Assembly: GCA_036399835.1 (NCBI GenBank)
Contig: DASWMI010000148.1
Span: forward strand, 1-34,353
Length of the DNA stretch: 34,353 bases
DNA from: DASYML01 sp036399835
GTDB taxonomy: Bacteria; Acidobacteriota; Blastocatellia; Pyrinomonadales; Pyrinomonadaceae
Reading direction: 5' to 3'
The translations under genes and the position numbers were made by a program. The notes under the pieces were generated by a model. The model saw only the letters and a program-made list of their open reading frames with translations. It did not search any database and was not told the DNA's origin. This document shows, piece by piece, positions 22,361 to 29,732 of the stretch. Every line of letters starts with the position of its first letter. Positions within the stretch are counted from its first letter, which is position 1.

Positions 22361-22427
22361 ACGGCTCTTCCTAATTAACGGCTCTTCCTAATTAGACGCT
22401 TGATTCTCTTCCCATTTAGGAAGAGAA
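22361..22427. promoter_or_regulatory. Candidate XRE operator: tandem 17-bp repeat plus hairpin
   Basis: ACGGCTCTTCCTAATTA occurs twice head-to-tail (22361-22377 and 22378-22394). TTCTCTTCC (22404-22412) pairs with GGAAGAGAA (22419-22427). CTCTTCC thus occurs three times, once as a palindrome half. Placement directly upstream of the XRE start suits autoregulation. Confidence 0.6.
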
Positions 22428-22432
22428 TTTCT

Positions 22433-22478
22433 TTGGTCAACTTGACTGCCCGCAGTCCTTTAAGCGAAATCTGCGGGC
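22433..22478 (+). promoter_or_regulatory. GTCAACTTGAC palindrome and following hairpin
   Basis: TTGGTCAACTTGAC (22433-22446) contains an 11-bp palindrome. A near-identical copy lies at 23334-23347, upstream of the next plus-strand gene. GCCCGCAG (22448-22455) then pairs with CTGCGGGC (22471-22478). They lie 120-165 bases before the lipoprotein start. Confidence 0.45.
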
Positions 22479-22597
22479 GTCTCATCACCCTAGATGCACA
22501 CCCATCTTACGCATCGTTACTGTTGATTATGCGTTTGGAGAGCAAGATTTCAATGTCAAAGCCTCGCATCAACACTATTTACCTATCAGAAATAATC

Positions 22598-23320
22598 ATG
22601 ACCCTGAAACGACTTTCTTGGCTCCTTATCGCGCTACTTTGTTTCTTATCGGCGTGCTCAGTGAACAGAACAGAAGAATGTCGTTTAAGTATGGACCATG
22701 CGCCTGAAATACGGGGCTTTCGCCTTGGTATGACTCTCGACCAGTTCAAAGCTCGTGTCGAAAACCCGTCTCAACCCTATCCGGCTATAAAAATACCGGC
22801 TCCTGATAGGTTCGGAGTTATCAGCTTGAGCGACAGCCTTAATCTGCTATCGTATGGACAAACAGCCACTGACTTAGGTGACATTAGGGTCTATGAACTC
22901 ATATTCATAGATAACCGGCTCGCTCACATAATGTTGGTATATGCGGACCAGACGAAGTGGAATAATCTTGCCGAATTCAAGCCTAAGATAATCCGGTCAT
23001 TCAATCTTCCAGACATGTGGAAAGAAGATACTGCTCTTCAGCACATGGATATTTCTCCTCTTTTGAAGGAAAGACATTATGATGTTTGGGATGAAGAATA
23101 TCTTGACTGCAACGGATTTCGTATCATGATTGGTTTTACAGCTAAAAATGTTTTCAGCACTAGCCTCGGCACTTCAGGTGAAATAGATCGGCCATTCATA
23201 AGAATGACTGACCTCGCATCAATTAAAATGGCCGAGATAAGAAAAGCTAAATCAGAAGCGGAAGAGAAGGAGAAGCAACACCGTCAGGCAGAAGAGCAAC
23301 AAGAAGTGTTCAAGCCATAG
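22598..23320 (+). CDS. Lipoprotein of unknown function carried by the transposon
   Basis: 240 residues from ATG 22598. The frame is open upstream to 22400, but this start gives a textbook lipoprotein signal: positive MTLKR, hydrophobic core, and the lipobox LSAC ending at Cys19. ATG 22553, with GGAG about 12 bases before it, is an alternative. The mature part has a globular region to about 200 (IRGFRLGMTLDQFK, then mixed beta-type segments) and a charged helical C-terminus (KAKSEAEEKEKQHRQAEEQQ). It is likely anchored to a membrane facing the periplasm. The sequence RGFRLGMTLDQFKAR resembles short repeats in proteins annotated only as lipoproteins. No enzyme motif is seen. Confidence 0.65.
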   Translation: MTLKRLSWLLIALLCFLSACSVNRTEECRLSMDHAPEIRGFRLGMTLDQFKARVENPSQPYPAIKIPAPDRFGVISLSDSLNLLSYGQTATDLGDIRVYELIFIDNRLAHIMLVYADQTKWNNLAEFKPKIIRSFNLPDMWKEDTALQHMDISPLLKERHYDVWDEEYLDCNGFRIMIGFTAKNVFSTSLGTSGEIDRPFIRMTDLASIKMAEIRKAKSEAEEKEKQHRQAEEQQEVFKP

Positions 23321-23333
23321 ACGAATATAATTG

Positions 23334-23371
23334 TTGGTCAAATTGACGGTTTGGCTCAAGTGCGGCATACT
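23334..23371 (+). promoter_or_regulatory. Promoter with overlapping GTCAAATTGAC palindrome
   Basis: TTGACG (23343-23348), 17 bases, CATACT (23366-23371). The -35 box overlaps the palindrome GTCAAATTGAC (23337-23347), so a bound dimer would block the promoter. Transcription would start near the ATG at 23378, giving a leaderless or nearly leaderless message. Confidence 0.5.
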
Positions 23372-23377
23372 TTGATT

Positions 23378-23614
23378 ATGGAAAGGCGATCAAGCATTAA
23401 GAGGCGCAAACCCGCTGATATTAACCAACTCGCTAAGTCAATCGTTGATCTAGCGACTGGTAATCCCATCCTGGAAGACTTACCAGTAGAGTTGAAGAAA
23501 CGTTCGCTGTCTGTCAAACAGAGAGAAGATTTGAAAGACAATGAATCTCGCATGAAGAAACTCTCGTCAAACAGACAAACGCAGACTCCTAAAAAGTCTA
23601 CACAAGCCCGTTGA
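23378..23614 (+). CDS. Small basic protein resembling the start of a 'DINQLAKSIVDIATG' family
   Basis: 78 residues from ATG 23378; a TTG nine codons earlier is the only longer choice. The N-terminal part RRKPADINQLAKSIVDLATG matches, from memory, the opening of a widespread family of small basic proteins. The remainder here is different: charged, rich in Lys, Ser and Arg, without the usual Gly/Ala-rich tail. No membrane segment. It lies after the lipoprotein gene, but has its own promoter-like sequence. Function unknown; nucleic acid binding is possible from the charge. Confidence 0.5.
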   Translation: MERRSSIKRRKPADINQLAKSIVDLATGNPILEDLPVELKKRSLSVKQREDLKDNESRMKKLSSNRQTQTPKKSTQAR

Positions 23615-23653
23615 AATCTCTCTCTTATTCCTACCCACAAATAATAAGTTTAT

Positions 23654-23980
23654 CTAGGTGTGGCCCTTCTCTTCCTTTTTGTACGCTTTCTGAAGTAGTG
23701 CCCAGAGCGTTAATATGGAGACAAGGAATAAGACAAGGCCAGCTAAGAAAATGTATCTCTCATATCCGCGTAGCTTTGTCTCCACAGTTGGAGAATCAGG
23801 ATAAAAAACATATAGGCAAAGAAAGACTGCTGGAGGGATATTACTACCTGAAATGTACGCGATGATAAAAGAGCCTAGGTCTGCTGGATCGAGACGTTTT
23901 TGACGAAAGATGGTAATGAAGAAAATCAGGAAAGTAGTCAATAAGCCAGAGAGAACTGTTATCTTTGTGAGGTCTAACAT
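23654..23980 (-). CDS. Small membrane protein, three predicted helices
   Basis: 108 residues. Hydrophobic segments at about 8-26 (VLSGLLTTFLIFFITIF), 38-60 (FIIAYISGSNIPPAVFLCLYVF) and 76-98 (IFLAGLVLFLVSILTLWALL) are likely membrane helices, followed by a basic tail. It starts 9 bases after the stop of the 97-residue membrane protein, with no clear ribosome site, so translational coupling is likely. No family recognised. The pair could be a two-component membrane complex. Confidence 0.65.
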   Translation of the reverse strand: MLDLTKITVLSGLLTTFLIFFITIFRQKRLDPADLGSFIIAYISGSNIPPAVFLCLYVFYPDSPTVETKLRGYERYIFLAGLVLFLVSILTLWALLQKAYKKEEKGHT

Positions 23981-23989
23981 TCTACTTTT

Positions 23990-24283
23990 CTATTTTTTAC
24001 CTTCATAAAGATGTGATGCTCTGAGCGCGAAATAGCTGATGATTGCGCCAAGCAGACCACTTGCTAAACTTAAAACAGTTCTCCAGCTTTCAGATTTCCC
24101 AAAAGCCAGATAGGTCACACCATATACCTGAAATAGTTCAGAGAAGAAGGTAAAACCACTAGCTACTATGAATACTATGAAAAGTACCTTCGTAACCAGT
24201 GCCTCAGACTTGTAAATCTTTTGCTGATTCTCTAAGCCAAGGTCCTTTGTCACAATTTCAGTTTTCACGTGTTTCTTGCTCAC
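23990..24283 (-). CDS. Small membrane protein, two predicted helices
   Basis: 97 residues from GTG 24283, with GGAGG 10 bases upstream. A charged N-terminal segment (about 1-30) precedes helices at about 32-52 (VLFIVFIVASGFTFFSELFQV) and 68-87 (TVLSLASGLLGAIISYFALR). First of a two-gene membrane operon. Its start region, from ribosome site into the first codons, is repeated at 24511-24536. No family recognised. Confidence 0.65.
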   Translation of the reverse strand: MSKKHVKTEIVTKDLGLENQQKIYKSEALVTKVLFIVFIVASGFTFFSELFQVYGVTYLAFGKSESWRTVLSLASGLLGAIISYFALRASHLYEGKK

Positions 24284-24364
24284 AACGCTTCGACCTCCAT
24301 CGAAGAGAAAATTATTCCCACAAGTAACATGTTATAGATTACGCAATACCAACGTCCAGTTAAA

Positions 24365-24517
24365 TTAACGCCGTTCTCTCGAAATATCAGCCGTTTTGGC
24401 AGCTAAACCGTTGATTTTATTGGAGTTTTGGAGTAATCTGCCAATGATAATAATGAACAAAGGCTCTGGCGGGGACCATCCGCCAGAGCCTGGTTTTGGA
24501 TCAGTGCGATTGCTCAC
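24365..24517 (-). CDS. Possible 50-residue leader peptide
   Basis: GTG 24517 is preceded by GGAGG with ideal 6-base spacing. The frame reads MSNRTDPKPGSGGWSPPEPL, then a hydrophobic FIIIIGRLL, and stops at TAA 24365. The initiation region closely repeats that of the 97-residue gene downstream (GATGGAGGTCG...GTTGTGAGCAA). An 11-bp hairpin (24462-24490) lies within the coding part. It could be a regulatory leader or a duplicated start region of no function. Confidence 0.35.
   Translation of the reverse strand: MSNRTDPKPGSGGWSPPEPLFIIIIGRLLQNSNKINGLAAKTADISRERR
24462..24490. terminator. Perfect 11-bp hairpin, terminator/attenuator-like
   Basis: GGCTCTGGCGG (24462-24472) pairs with CCGCCAGAGCC (24480-24490). 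On the minus strand TTTGTTC follows, on the plus strand TGGTTTTGG. On the minus strand it lies between the leader peptide start and the two membrane-protein genes. It could attenuate them or insulate the transposase gene. Confidence 0.5.
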
Positions 24518-24574
24518 AACCGACCTCCATCAGAGTTATTATGATGCAATCGCCTGAGAAAGTGAAGCGTCATA

Positions 24575-25525
24575 ATGTTATGTCATACCTGTAATTCACC
24601 CTCTAAAAAGTTTGGCAGACATCGAAACGGCCTTCAGCGTTTCCGTTGTAAAGAGTGTGGTCATACCTTCACGGAAGAGCATGACAAGCCGTTAGGAGAA
24701 ATGCGACTATCATTGGATCGCGCTCTTCTTTGCTTGCGGCTTCTAGTCGAAGGTAATTCCGTCCGAAGTATAGAACGTATTACAGACGTAGGTAAGCGAG
24801 AGATTCTCAAGTTATTGGTTCTCGCTGGTTCTCGATGTGAACGCATGATGGAGAAGCGCATCCGTAATATCAAAGTTCAGGACGTGCAACTTGATGAAAT
24901 TTGGTGTTTTGTTAGGTGCAAGCAGAAGACTAAAAATCTGCTGAATAAAGGTGAAGGGTTCGGTGATTATTACTGCTTTACTGCTATTGAACGCTACACG
25001 AAGCTGGCCTTAGCCTGGCATTTAGGACAACGCACTGTTGGAGATACGGAGCAATTCATTGAGAAGCTAGACCGAGCTACAGCCGGAGAGTTTCAGGTTA
25101 CAACGGACGGCTTTGAAGCATATCCAGAGGCGATCTCACTGAGTTTAGGTACACGGGTTAGTTTCGCTCAACTGATTAAGACGTACCGAGCTGCGCATCC
25201 TCAGCAATCACCAGAAGGTGAACGTCGCTACTCTCCTTCTCGCATTTTAGAAATTGTCAAAGTCCCCTGCATTGGCGATCCCGACCCTTTGATGATTTCC
25301 ACTAGCCATGTCGAGCGGCAAAACCTAACGATGCGAATGGGGATGCGAAGATACACGAGATTGACTAATGCGTTCAGTAAGAAGGTGGAGAATCTGAAAG
25401 CTACTTTGGCGCTTCACTTCGCGTATTATAATTTCTGTCGCATTCATCAGAGTCTGCGATGCACACCAGCAATGGAAGCAGGAATTGTCAAGAGCGTGTG
25501 GGAGATAAAAGACCTTTTACGGTGA
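24575..25525 (+). CDS. IS1-family-type DDE transposase
   Basis: 316 residues. An N-terminal zinc ribbon uses C3-HT-C6 and C25-KE-C28. A helical DNA-binding region follows. The catalytic triad is visible as D107 (LDEIW), D178 (TTDGFEAY) and E247 (HVERQN), with the family's LTMRMGMRRYTRLTNAFSKK stretch after it. The protein cuts and joins the element ends in the cytoplasm. The stop codon overlaps the first base of the right inverted repeat. A GCGATTGC/GCAATCGC inverted pair (24506-24513, 24546-24553) lies upstream of the start and might limit expression. It appears full-length and uninterrupted. The 8-bp target duplication around the element matches IS1 behaviour. Confidence 0.9.
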   Translation: MLCHTCNSPSKKFGRHRNGLQRFRCKECGHTFTEEHDKPLGEMRLSLDRALLCLRLLVEGNSVRSIERITDVGKREILKLLVLAGSRCERMMEKRIRNIKVQDVQLDEIWCFVRCKQKTKNLLNKGEGFGDYYCFTAIERYTKLALAWHLGQRTVGDTEQFIEKLDRATAGEFQVTTDGFEAYPEAISLSLGTRVSFAQLIKTYRAAHPQQSPEGERRYSPSRILEIVKVPCIGDPDPLMISTSHVERQNLTMRMGMRRYTRLTNAFSKKVENLKATLALHFAYYNFCRIHQSLRCTPAMEAGIVKSVWEIKDLLR

Positions 25526-25549
25526 GCAACGCACTATGACCCCACTACC
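25525..25549. repeat. Right terminal inverted repeat of the transposon
   Basis: 25 bases that are the exact reverse complement of 21366-21390. The first base is the last base of the transposase stop codon. Confidence 0.9.
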
Positions 25550-25557
25550 CGGGAATC
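25550..25557. repeat. Right target-site duplication CGGGAATC
   Basis: Identical to 21358-21365 and directly adjacent to the right inverted repeat. Confidence 0.88.
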
Positions 25558-25689
25558 AATGAAATTGCGGCACGCTCTCTGCGTGTGTTAGGCTTTAATC
25601 AAGTAATTCAACCGCGAGTTTGGCAATTAAAGAGTTTCCTGCCGCGAGACCCTGAGCTGAATCCTTATGGCTACGAAGACTATCAATGA
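25558..25689 (+). pseudogene. 3' part of the small reading frame interrupted by the transposon
   Basis: Continues in frame from 21365 after removal of the element: NEIAARSLRVLGFNQVIQPR and on to PELNPYGYEDYQ, stop TGA 25687-25689. Forty-three codons remain here. The end overlaps the start of the mutase gene by 23 bases, an arrangement typical of translational coupling in an operon. Family not recognised. Confidence 0.45.
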
Positions 25690-27277
25690 ACGGCGCGAGC
25701 GCTTTGAGACTTCTTCGGGTATAGAGCTGCCCAACGATTTCAATCCCTCGAATACGGATGCGCCCGATTACGAGCGCGATTTAGGCTCGCCCGGCGAGTT
25801 TCCGTTTACGCGCGGGATTCGCCACAGCATGTATCGCGGGCGTTTCTGGACCATGCGGCAATACGCGGGCTACGCGAGCGCGGAGGAGTCCAACGCGCGC
25901 TACAAGTATCTGCTGGCACAGGGCACGACGGGGCTTTCCGTGGCCTTTGATTTGCCGACGCAGATCGGGCTTGATTCGGATGACCCTCTGGCCGTTGGCG
26001 AGGTGGGCAAGGTCGGCGTGGCGATTGATTCGCTCGAAGACATGCTGCGGCTCTTCGACGGCATCCCGCTCGAAAGCGTCTCGACCTCCATGACGATCAA
26101 TGCGACGGCCTCCACCTTGCTCTGTCTTTATCTGGCCGTCGCGAGGAAGCAAGGGCTGGCGTTCGAGAAGGTCAGCGGCACGATTCAAAACGACATCCTC
26201 AAGGAATACATCGCGCGCGGGACATACATCTATCCGCCCGGTCCATCGCTGCGGCTGGTGACGGACACCTTCGCCTTCTGCGCGCGCGAAGTGCCAAACT
26301 GGAATACCATCTCGATCAGCGGTTATCACATACGCGAAGCAGGCTCGACCGCCGTCCAGGAGATAGCCTTTACGCTCGCAGACGCCATTGCCTACGCCGA
26401 GGCTGCGCTGGCAGCCGGGTTAAAGGTTGACGAGTTCGCGCCGCGTCTCTCCTTCTTTTTTAACGCGCATAATAATCTGCTCGAAGAGATCGCGAAGTTT
26501 CGCGCGGCGCGCAGGCTCTGGGCGCGAATCATGCGCGAGCGTTTTGGTGCGCGCGACCCGCGCTCTATGATGCTGCGCTTTCACACACAGACGGCAGGCT
26601 CTTCGCTCACGGCGCAGCAGCCCGAAGTCAACATCGTCCGCACGACGATTCAGGCGCTCTCGGCTGTACTGGGCGGCACGCAGTCTCTGCACACCAACGC
26701 GATGGACGAAGCGCTCGCGCTCCCGACAGAGCAGGCCGCACGTATAGCCTTGCGCACGCAGCAGGTCATCGCACACGAATCTGGCGTGGCCGATACGGTT
26801 GACCCGCTCGCAGGCTCTTACGCGATAGAGCATCTGACTGACGAGATAGAGAGCCGCGCATCGGATTACCTTGAGAAGATAGACGCCATGGGCGGAATGC
26901 TGCGAGCGATTGAGACGGGTTATGTCCAGCGCGAGATTCAGGATGCCGCTTACGATTACCAGCGCGCGGTCGAGACCAAAGAGCAGTCGGTCGTCGGCGT
27001 CAACCGTTTTCAGATTGAAGAGGAATCCAGCGTGCCTCTCATGCGCGTTGACCCGGCCATAGAGCAGGCACAGGTTGAGCGTCTACGCAGTCTGCGCGCA
27101 CGCCGCGACCAGGAGGCGGCAGAGACGACCCTCGTCAAACTAGAAGAGGCCGCGCGCGGGACCGAAAACATGCTCCCGCGCATACTCGATTGCGTCGAAG
27201 CCTATGCCACGGTCGGCGAGATCAGCCATCGCCTGCGCCGCGTCTGGGGCGAATACCGCGAGGCCGTGACGGTCTAG
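25667..27277 (+). CDS. Methylmalonyl-CoA mutase family protein, catalytic (N-terminal) subunit
   Basis: 536 residues. The acyl-CoA mutase TIM-barrel is complete: FTRGIRHSMYRGRFWTMRQY, AGYASAEESNARYKYLLAQG, TGLSVAFDLPTQIG, then SVSTSMTINATAS and the FFNAHNNLLEEIAKFRAARRLW region. GTQSLHTNAMDEALALPTEQ and DTVDPLAGSYAIEHLTDEIE complete the barrel. It ends EYREAVTV, with no cobalamin-binding domain, so it must pair with a separate B12-binding subunit not in this window. The complex interconverts methylmalonyl-CoA and succinyl-CoA, or related branched acyl-CoAs, by an adenosylcobalamin radical reaction in the cytoplasm. ATG 25667 lies inside the end of the small frame disrupted by the transposon. 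The insertion may have separated the gene from its original promoter. Confidence 0.92.
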   Translation: MATKTINERRERFETSSGIELPNDFNPSNTDAPDYERDLGSPGEFPFTRGIRHSMYRGRFWTMRQYAGYASAEESNARYKYLLAQGTTGLSVAFDLPTQIGLDSDDPLAVGEVGKVGVAIDSLEDMLRLFDGIPLESVSTSMTINATASTLLCLYLAVARKQGLAFEKVSGTIQNDILKEYIARGTYIYPPGPSLRLVTDTFAFCAREVPNWNTISISGYHIREAGSTAVQEIAFTLADAIAYAEAALAAGLKVDEFAPRLSFFFNAHNNLLEEIAKFRAARRLWARIMRERFGARDPRSMMLRFHTQTAGSSLTAQQPEVNIVRTTIQALSAVLGGTQSLHTNAMDEALALPTEQAARIALRTQQVIAHESGVADTVDPLAGSYAIEHLTDEIESRASDYLEKIDAMGGMLRAIETGYVQREIQDAAYDYQRAVETKEQSVVGVNRFQIEEESSVPLMRVDPAIEQAQVERLRSLRARRDQEAAETTLVKLEEAARGTENMLPRILDCVEAYATVGEISHRLRRVWGEYREAVTV

Positions 27278-27386
27278 GACCAGAGAGCGGCTATTGAAGA
27301 AAAGGATTCCGGCGGCGGCCAGCGAGTGGTCCAGAGTGCTTCAAGGACGGGTCGGATTCAAACGCTGATGGCTTCATCAATTTGGT

Positions 27387-27415
27387 AGCATATCCTTGCG
27401 CTTTACGCTTATAAT
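27387..27415 (+). promoter_or_regulatory. Possible promoter for the TPR-ankyrin gene
   Basis: A perfect -10 box TATAAT at 27410-27415 lies 62 bases before the start codon. The -35 region (AGCATA or TAGCAT near 27386-27392) is a poor match, so activation or an alternative sigma factor would be needed. Confidence 0.4.
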
Positions 27416-27476
27416 CGCGCGTCTCTTCGGGCGATAAATTCTCAGGTTAAGGACGATAAAGGAGCAGCAGATTTAG

Positions 27477-29534
27477 ATGTCTAAACGGATTTTCTTCTCG
27501 CATAAATTATTCTTGATGGTCCTGGCGCTCTGTCTTGTCGGCGGCGGCGCGGCGAACGTGCGTGCGCAGCATGACAACAGCGGCGGCGCGCTCGGCGCAG
27601 TCGGCGGCGTCAGCGCGGGCGCGAGCACCTTGATGAAAGCGCCAGGCAAGACCAGCCGCCCGCGTCCCGCGAGGCCCAGGCCGCAGCCCAGGCCCGGCGC
27701 TCCGCGCACACAGCCGCAGCCTGAGACTGAAAAAAACTCGCAGCAGTTGGAGGACGCTTTGAGCCTGGGGGACGAGGCGCGGCAGGCCAACCGTTATGAT
27801 GCGGCGGTCCGCAGCTACCAGCTTGCCTCGCGGCTCGACCCCAACGACCCGCGCCCATACCTGGGACTGGGCCATCTCAATTATGACCAGAAGAAGTTCG
27901 CGGAGGCCGTCAACTTTTATCGCCGCGCGGCGGACCTCAGCCAGGGCGACAACGAGCCTGCCGCGCGTCTCTCTTTTGCTTACACGGAACTACAAAAGCT
28001 CGACGAAGCTTTGGCCGCCGCGCGCCGCTCCGTCGCCGCGCAGCCCGATAACTACTTCGGCTATATGGCGCTCGGCTACGCACACTACCTGCGCAAGAAC
28101 TACTCTGAGGCTGAGACCGCTTACAGGAAGGCCGTCTCGCTCACGTCGCAGCCCATCGCAGCTCTGCATATAGAGCTGGTCCGCGTCTTGAGCGAGCAGC
28201 GTCGCTACCGCGAGGCCATCATCGAAGGCAAGAGGGCCGTCGAGCTGGACCAGAAAAATTATACGGCACACTTTTTCTATGGCGTGATGCTGCAAAAGGT
28301 CGGCCAACTGGCGCAGGCTGCCGAACAGTATCGCCAGGCCATCGCGATTAACGGCAATGATTCGAGCGTCCATTCAAACCTGGGGTTAATTTACTACGTG
28401 CTTGGCGACGCCGCGCACGCGCGCGAGCAGTGGGAGGCGGCCATCAAGCTCAACTCTACTTACGCGCCGGACCGTATCGGCCTGCTCATCCTCGGCGGCA
28501 AGTTCGAGGATGCGCACAAGCAGCTTGAGCAGTACACGCAAACGAGCGCGGAAGACGAGGACGGCTGGCTGATGCTGGCAGATGTCCGGCGCGCTCTCGG
28601 CAACGATTCGGGCGCGCGCATCGCAGACGCTCGCGCCGCGCAGATTGCCCCCGACTATGTAGGCTTGCAGCGGCCAGACCTGCGCCGCATGGCGCGTTCT
28701 TCATCTTCATCTTCACCTGCATCTTCATCCGGTAATCAGATTCTGGCGGTGGATGAAAAGGGGCGGACGACCCTCATGATCGCGGCGGCGAAGGGACGCG
28801 CCGATTTGATTCCGCAGATCGTGGCCGCCGGAGTTGATGTCAACGCCCGCGACGAAGACGGCGACGCGGCGCTCTTTTATGCTTCGGGCAATAATCAGGT
28901 GGAGGCGGCTGAAGCTCTCTTGAAAGCCGGAGCTAACGTTAACTCTGCGAACAAAAATGGTATCACGGCGCTGATGGCCGCGGCCTACCAGGGCCACGTC
29001 AATGTCGTCAGGCTGCTGGTCTCAAGGGGCGCGAACGTCAACGCCATTGATAAGGAGGGCGGCACGGCCCTCTCGTATGCGACCAACAAGGGGCGGACGG
29101 ATGTCGTGGCTCTCCTCAGGAATGCCGGAAACAGTAGCTCCGCCAACAGCGAAGAGGATACCAACAAGCTGATTGAAGCCGCCGTCAACGGGCGGACAGA
29201 CCTCGTACAGCAGATGCTCAACCGCGGAGTCAACGTCAACGGCTATGATAAAGACGGCGATACGGCGCTGATTCTGGGCGCGGCGGCGGGCGAAGCACAG
29301 GCCGTAGACCTGCTGCTGCGGTCGGGCGCGGATGTCAACGCGAAAAATAAGAACGGTGTGACGCCGCTCATCGCAGCATCACTACAGGGGCATACCAGCA
29401 TTGTCAGGATGCTGCTGGCGAAGAGGCCCAATCTCAACGCGAAGACCGGCAACGGCCTGACAGCTCTCACGGTCGCCTCCGCCAAGGGCCACACGGAAAT
29501 CGTGGACCTGTTGAGGAGGGCCGGGGCGCAATAG
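27477..29534 (+). CDS. Secreted TPR and ankyrin-repeat protein
   Basis: 685 residues. A signal peptide covers about 1-30 (hydrophobic KLFLMVLALCLVGGG, cleavage near VRA-Q). A Pro/Arg-rich linker runs to about 80. Tetratricopeptide repeats follow from about 85 to 395 (NRYDAAVRSYQLASRLDPND, KKFAEAVNFYRRAADL and more). A Ser-rich spacer (SSSSSSPASSSGNQ) at about 404-418 precedes eight ankyrin repeats from about 424 to the end (TALMAAAYQGHVNVVRLLVS, TPLIAASLQGHTSIVRMLLA). The two repeat solenoids are protein-binding platforms; having both in one exported protein is uncommon. It probably acts in the periplasm or outside. AGGAG lies about 12 bases before the ATG. No enzyme domain is visible. Confidence 0.88.
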   Translation: MSKRIFFSHKLFLMVLALCLVGGGAANVRAQHDNSGGALGAVGGVSAGASTLMKAPGKTSRPRPARPRPQPRPGAPRTQPQPETEKNSQQLEDALSLGDEARQANRYDAAVRSYQLASRLDPNDPRPYLGLGHLNYDQKKFAEAVNFYRRAADLSQGDNEPAARLSFAYTELQKLDEALAAARRSVAAQPDNYFGYMALGYAHYLRKNYSEAETAYRKAVSLTSQPIAALHIELVRVLSEQRRYREAIIEGKRAVELDQKNYTAHFFYGVMLQKVGQLAQAAEQYRQAIAINGNDSSVHSNLGLIYYVLGDAAHAREQWEAAIKLNSTYAPDRIGLLILGGKFEDAHKQLEQYTQTSAEDEDGWLMLADVRRALGNDSGARIADARAAQIAPDYVGLQRPDLRRMARSSSSSSPASSSGNQILAVDEKGRTTLMIAAAKGRADLIPQIVAAGVDVNARDEDGDAALFYASGNNQVEAAEALLKAGANVNSANKNGITALMAAAYQGHVNVVRLLVSRGANVNAIDKEGGTALSYATNKGRTDVVALLRNAGNSSSANSEEDTNKLIEAAVNGRTDLVQQMLNRGVNVNGYDKDGDTALILGAAAGEAQAVDLLLRSGADVNAKNKNGVTPLIAASLQGHTSIVRMLLAKRPNLNAKTGNGLTALTVASAKGHTEIVDLLRRAGAQ

Positions 29535-29552
29535 CTTTCAACTTCCCGGTTC

Positions 29553-29598
29553 AAGCTGGCGCGGACATCCCGCGCGCGGGCAGCTTCCGCGCCAGCTT
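29553..29598 (+). terminator. Strong hairpin after the TPR-ankyrin gene
   Basis: AAGCTGGCGCGGA (29553-29565) pairs perfectly with TCCGCGCCAGCTT (29586-29598), with the palindrome CCCGCGCGCGGG (29569-29580) inside. It begins 19 bases after the stop codon. There is no long T-run, so rho-independent termination is likely but not certain. Confidence 0.5.
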
Positions 29599-29732
29599 CG
29601 ATTCACAAACCCGCATCAAGCTTGCTTGACGTGCGCGCGCTCTGGTCCAGAATTGAGCCGCCGCCGTTTCAAAATCTTCTCTTCAATCCTTGAGTAACTT
29701 CAATCAATCGAACATCGAACAAGGAGACTAAG

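Larger units (their letters stand above)
21366..25549. mobile_element. 4.18 kb IS1-type transposon with passenger genes
   Basis: A perfect 25-bp inverted repeat bounds the unit (21366-21390 and 25525-25549), flanked by perfect 8-bp direct repeats. The transposase gene (24575-25525) ends exactly at the right repeat, as in many insertion sequences. Between the left end and the transposase lie seven candidate genes: XRE regulator with partner, lipoprotein, small charged protein, two membrane proteins and a possible leader peptide. The interior is visibly more A+T-rich than its surroundings and holds one TGGWCCA site, where the window average would predict about four. Matching ends and duplication suggest a recent, intact insertion. 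Confidence 0.88.

Noticed and set aside
24487..25549. A shorter 1.06 kb insertion sequence using an internal end near 24503
   Set aside because: AGTGCGATTGCTCAC there partly matches the terminal repeat. The match covers only its inner half, overlaps the duplicated leader of the membrane-protein gene, and has no flanking duplication. The outer ends are perfect and have one.
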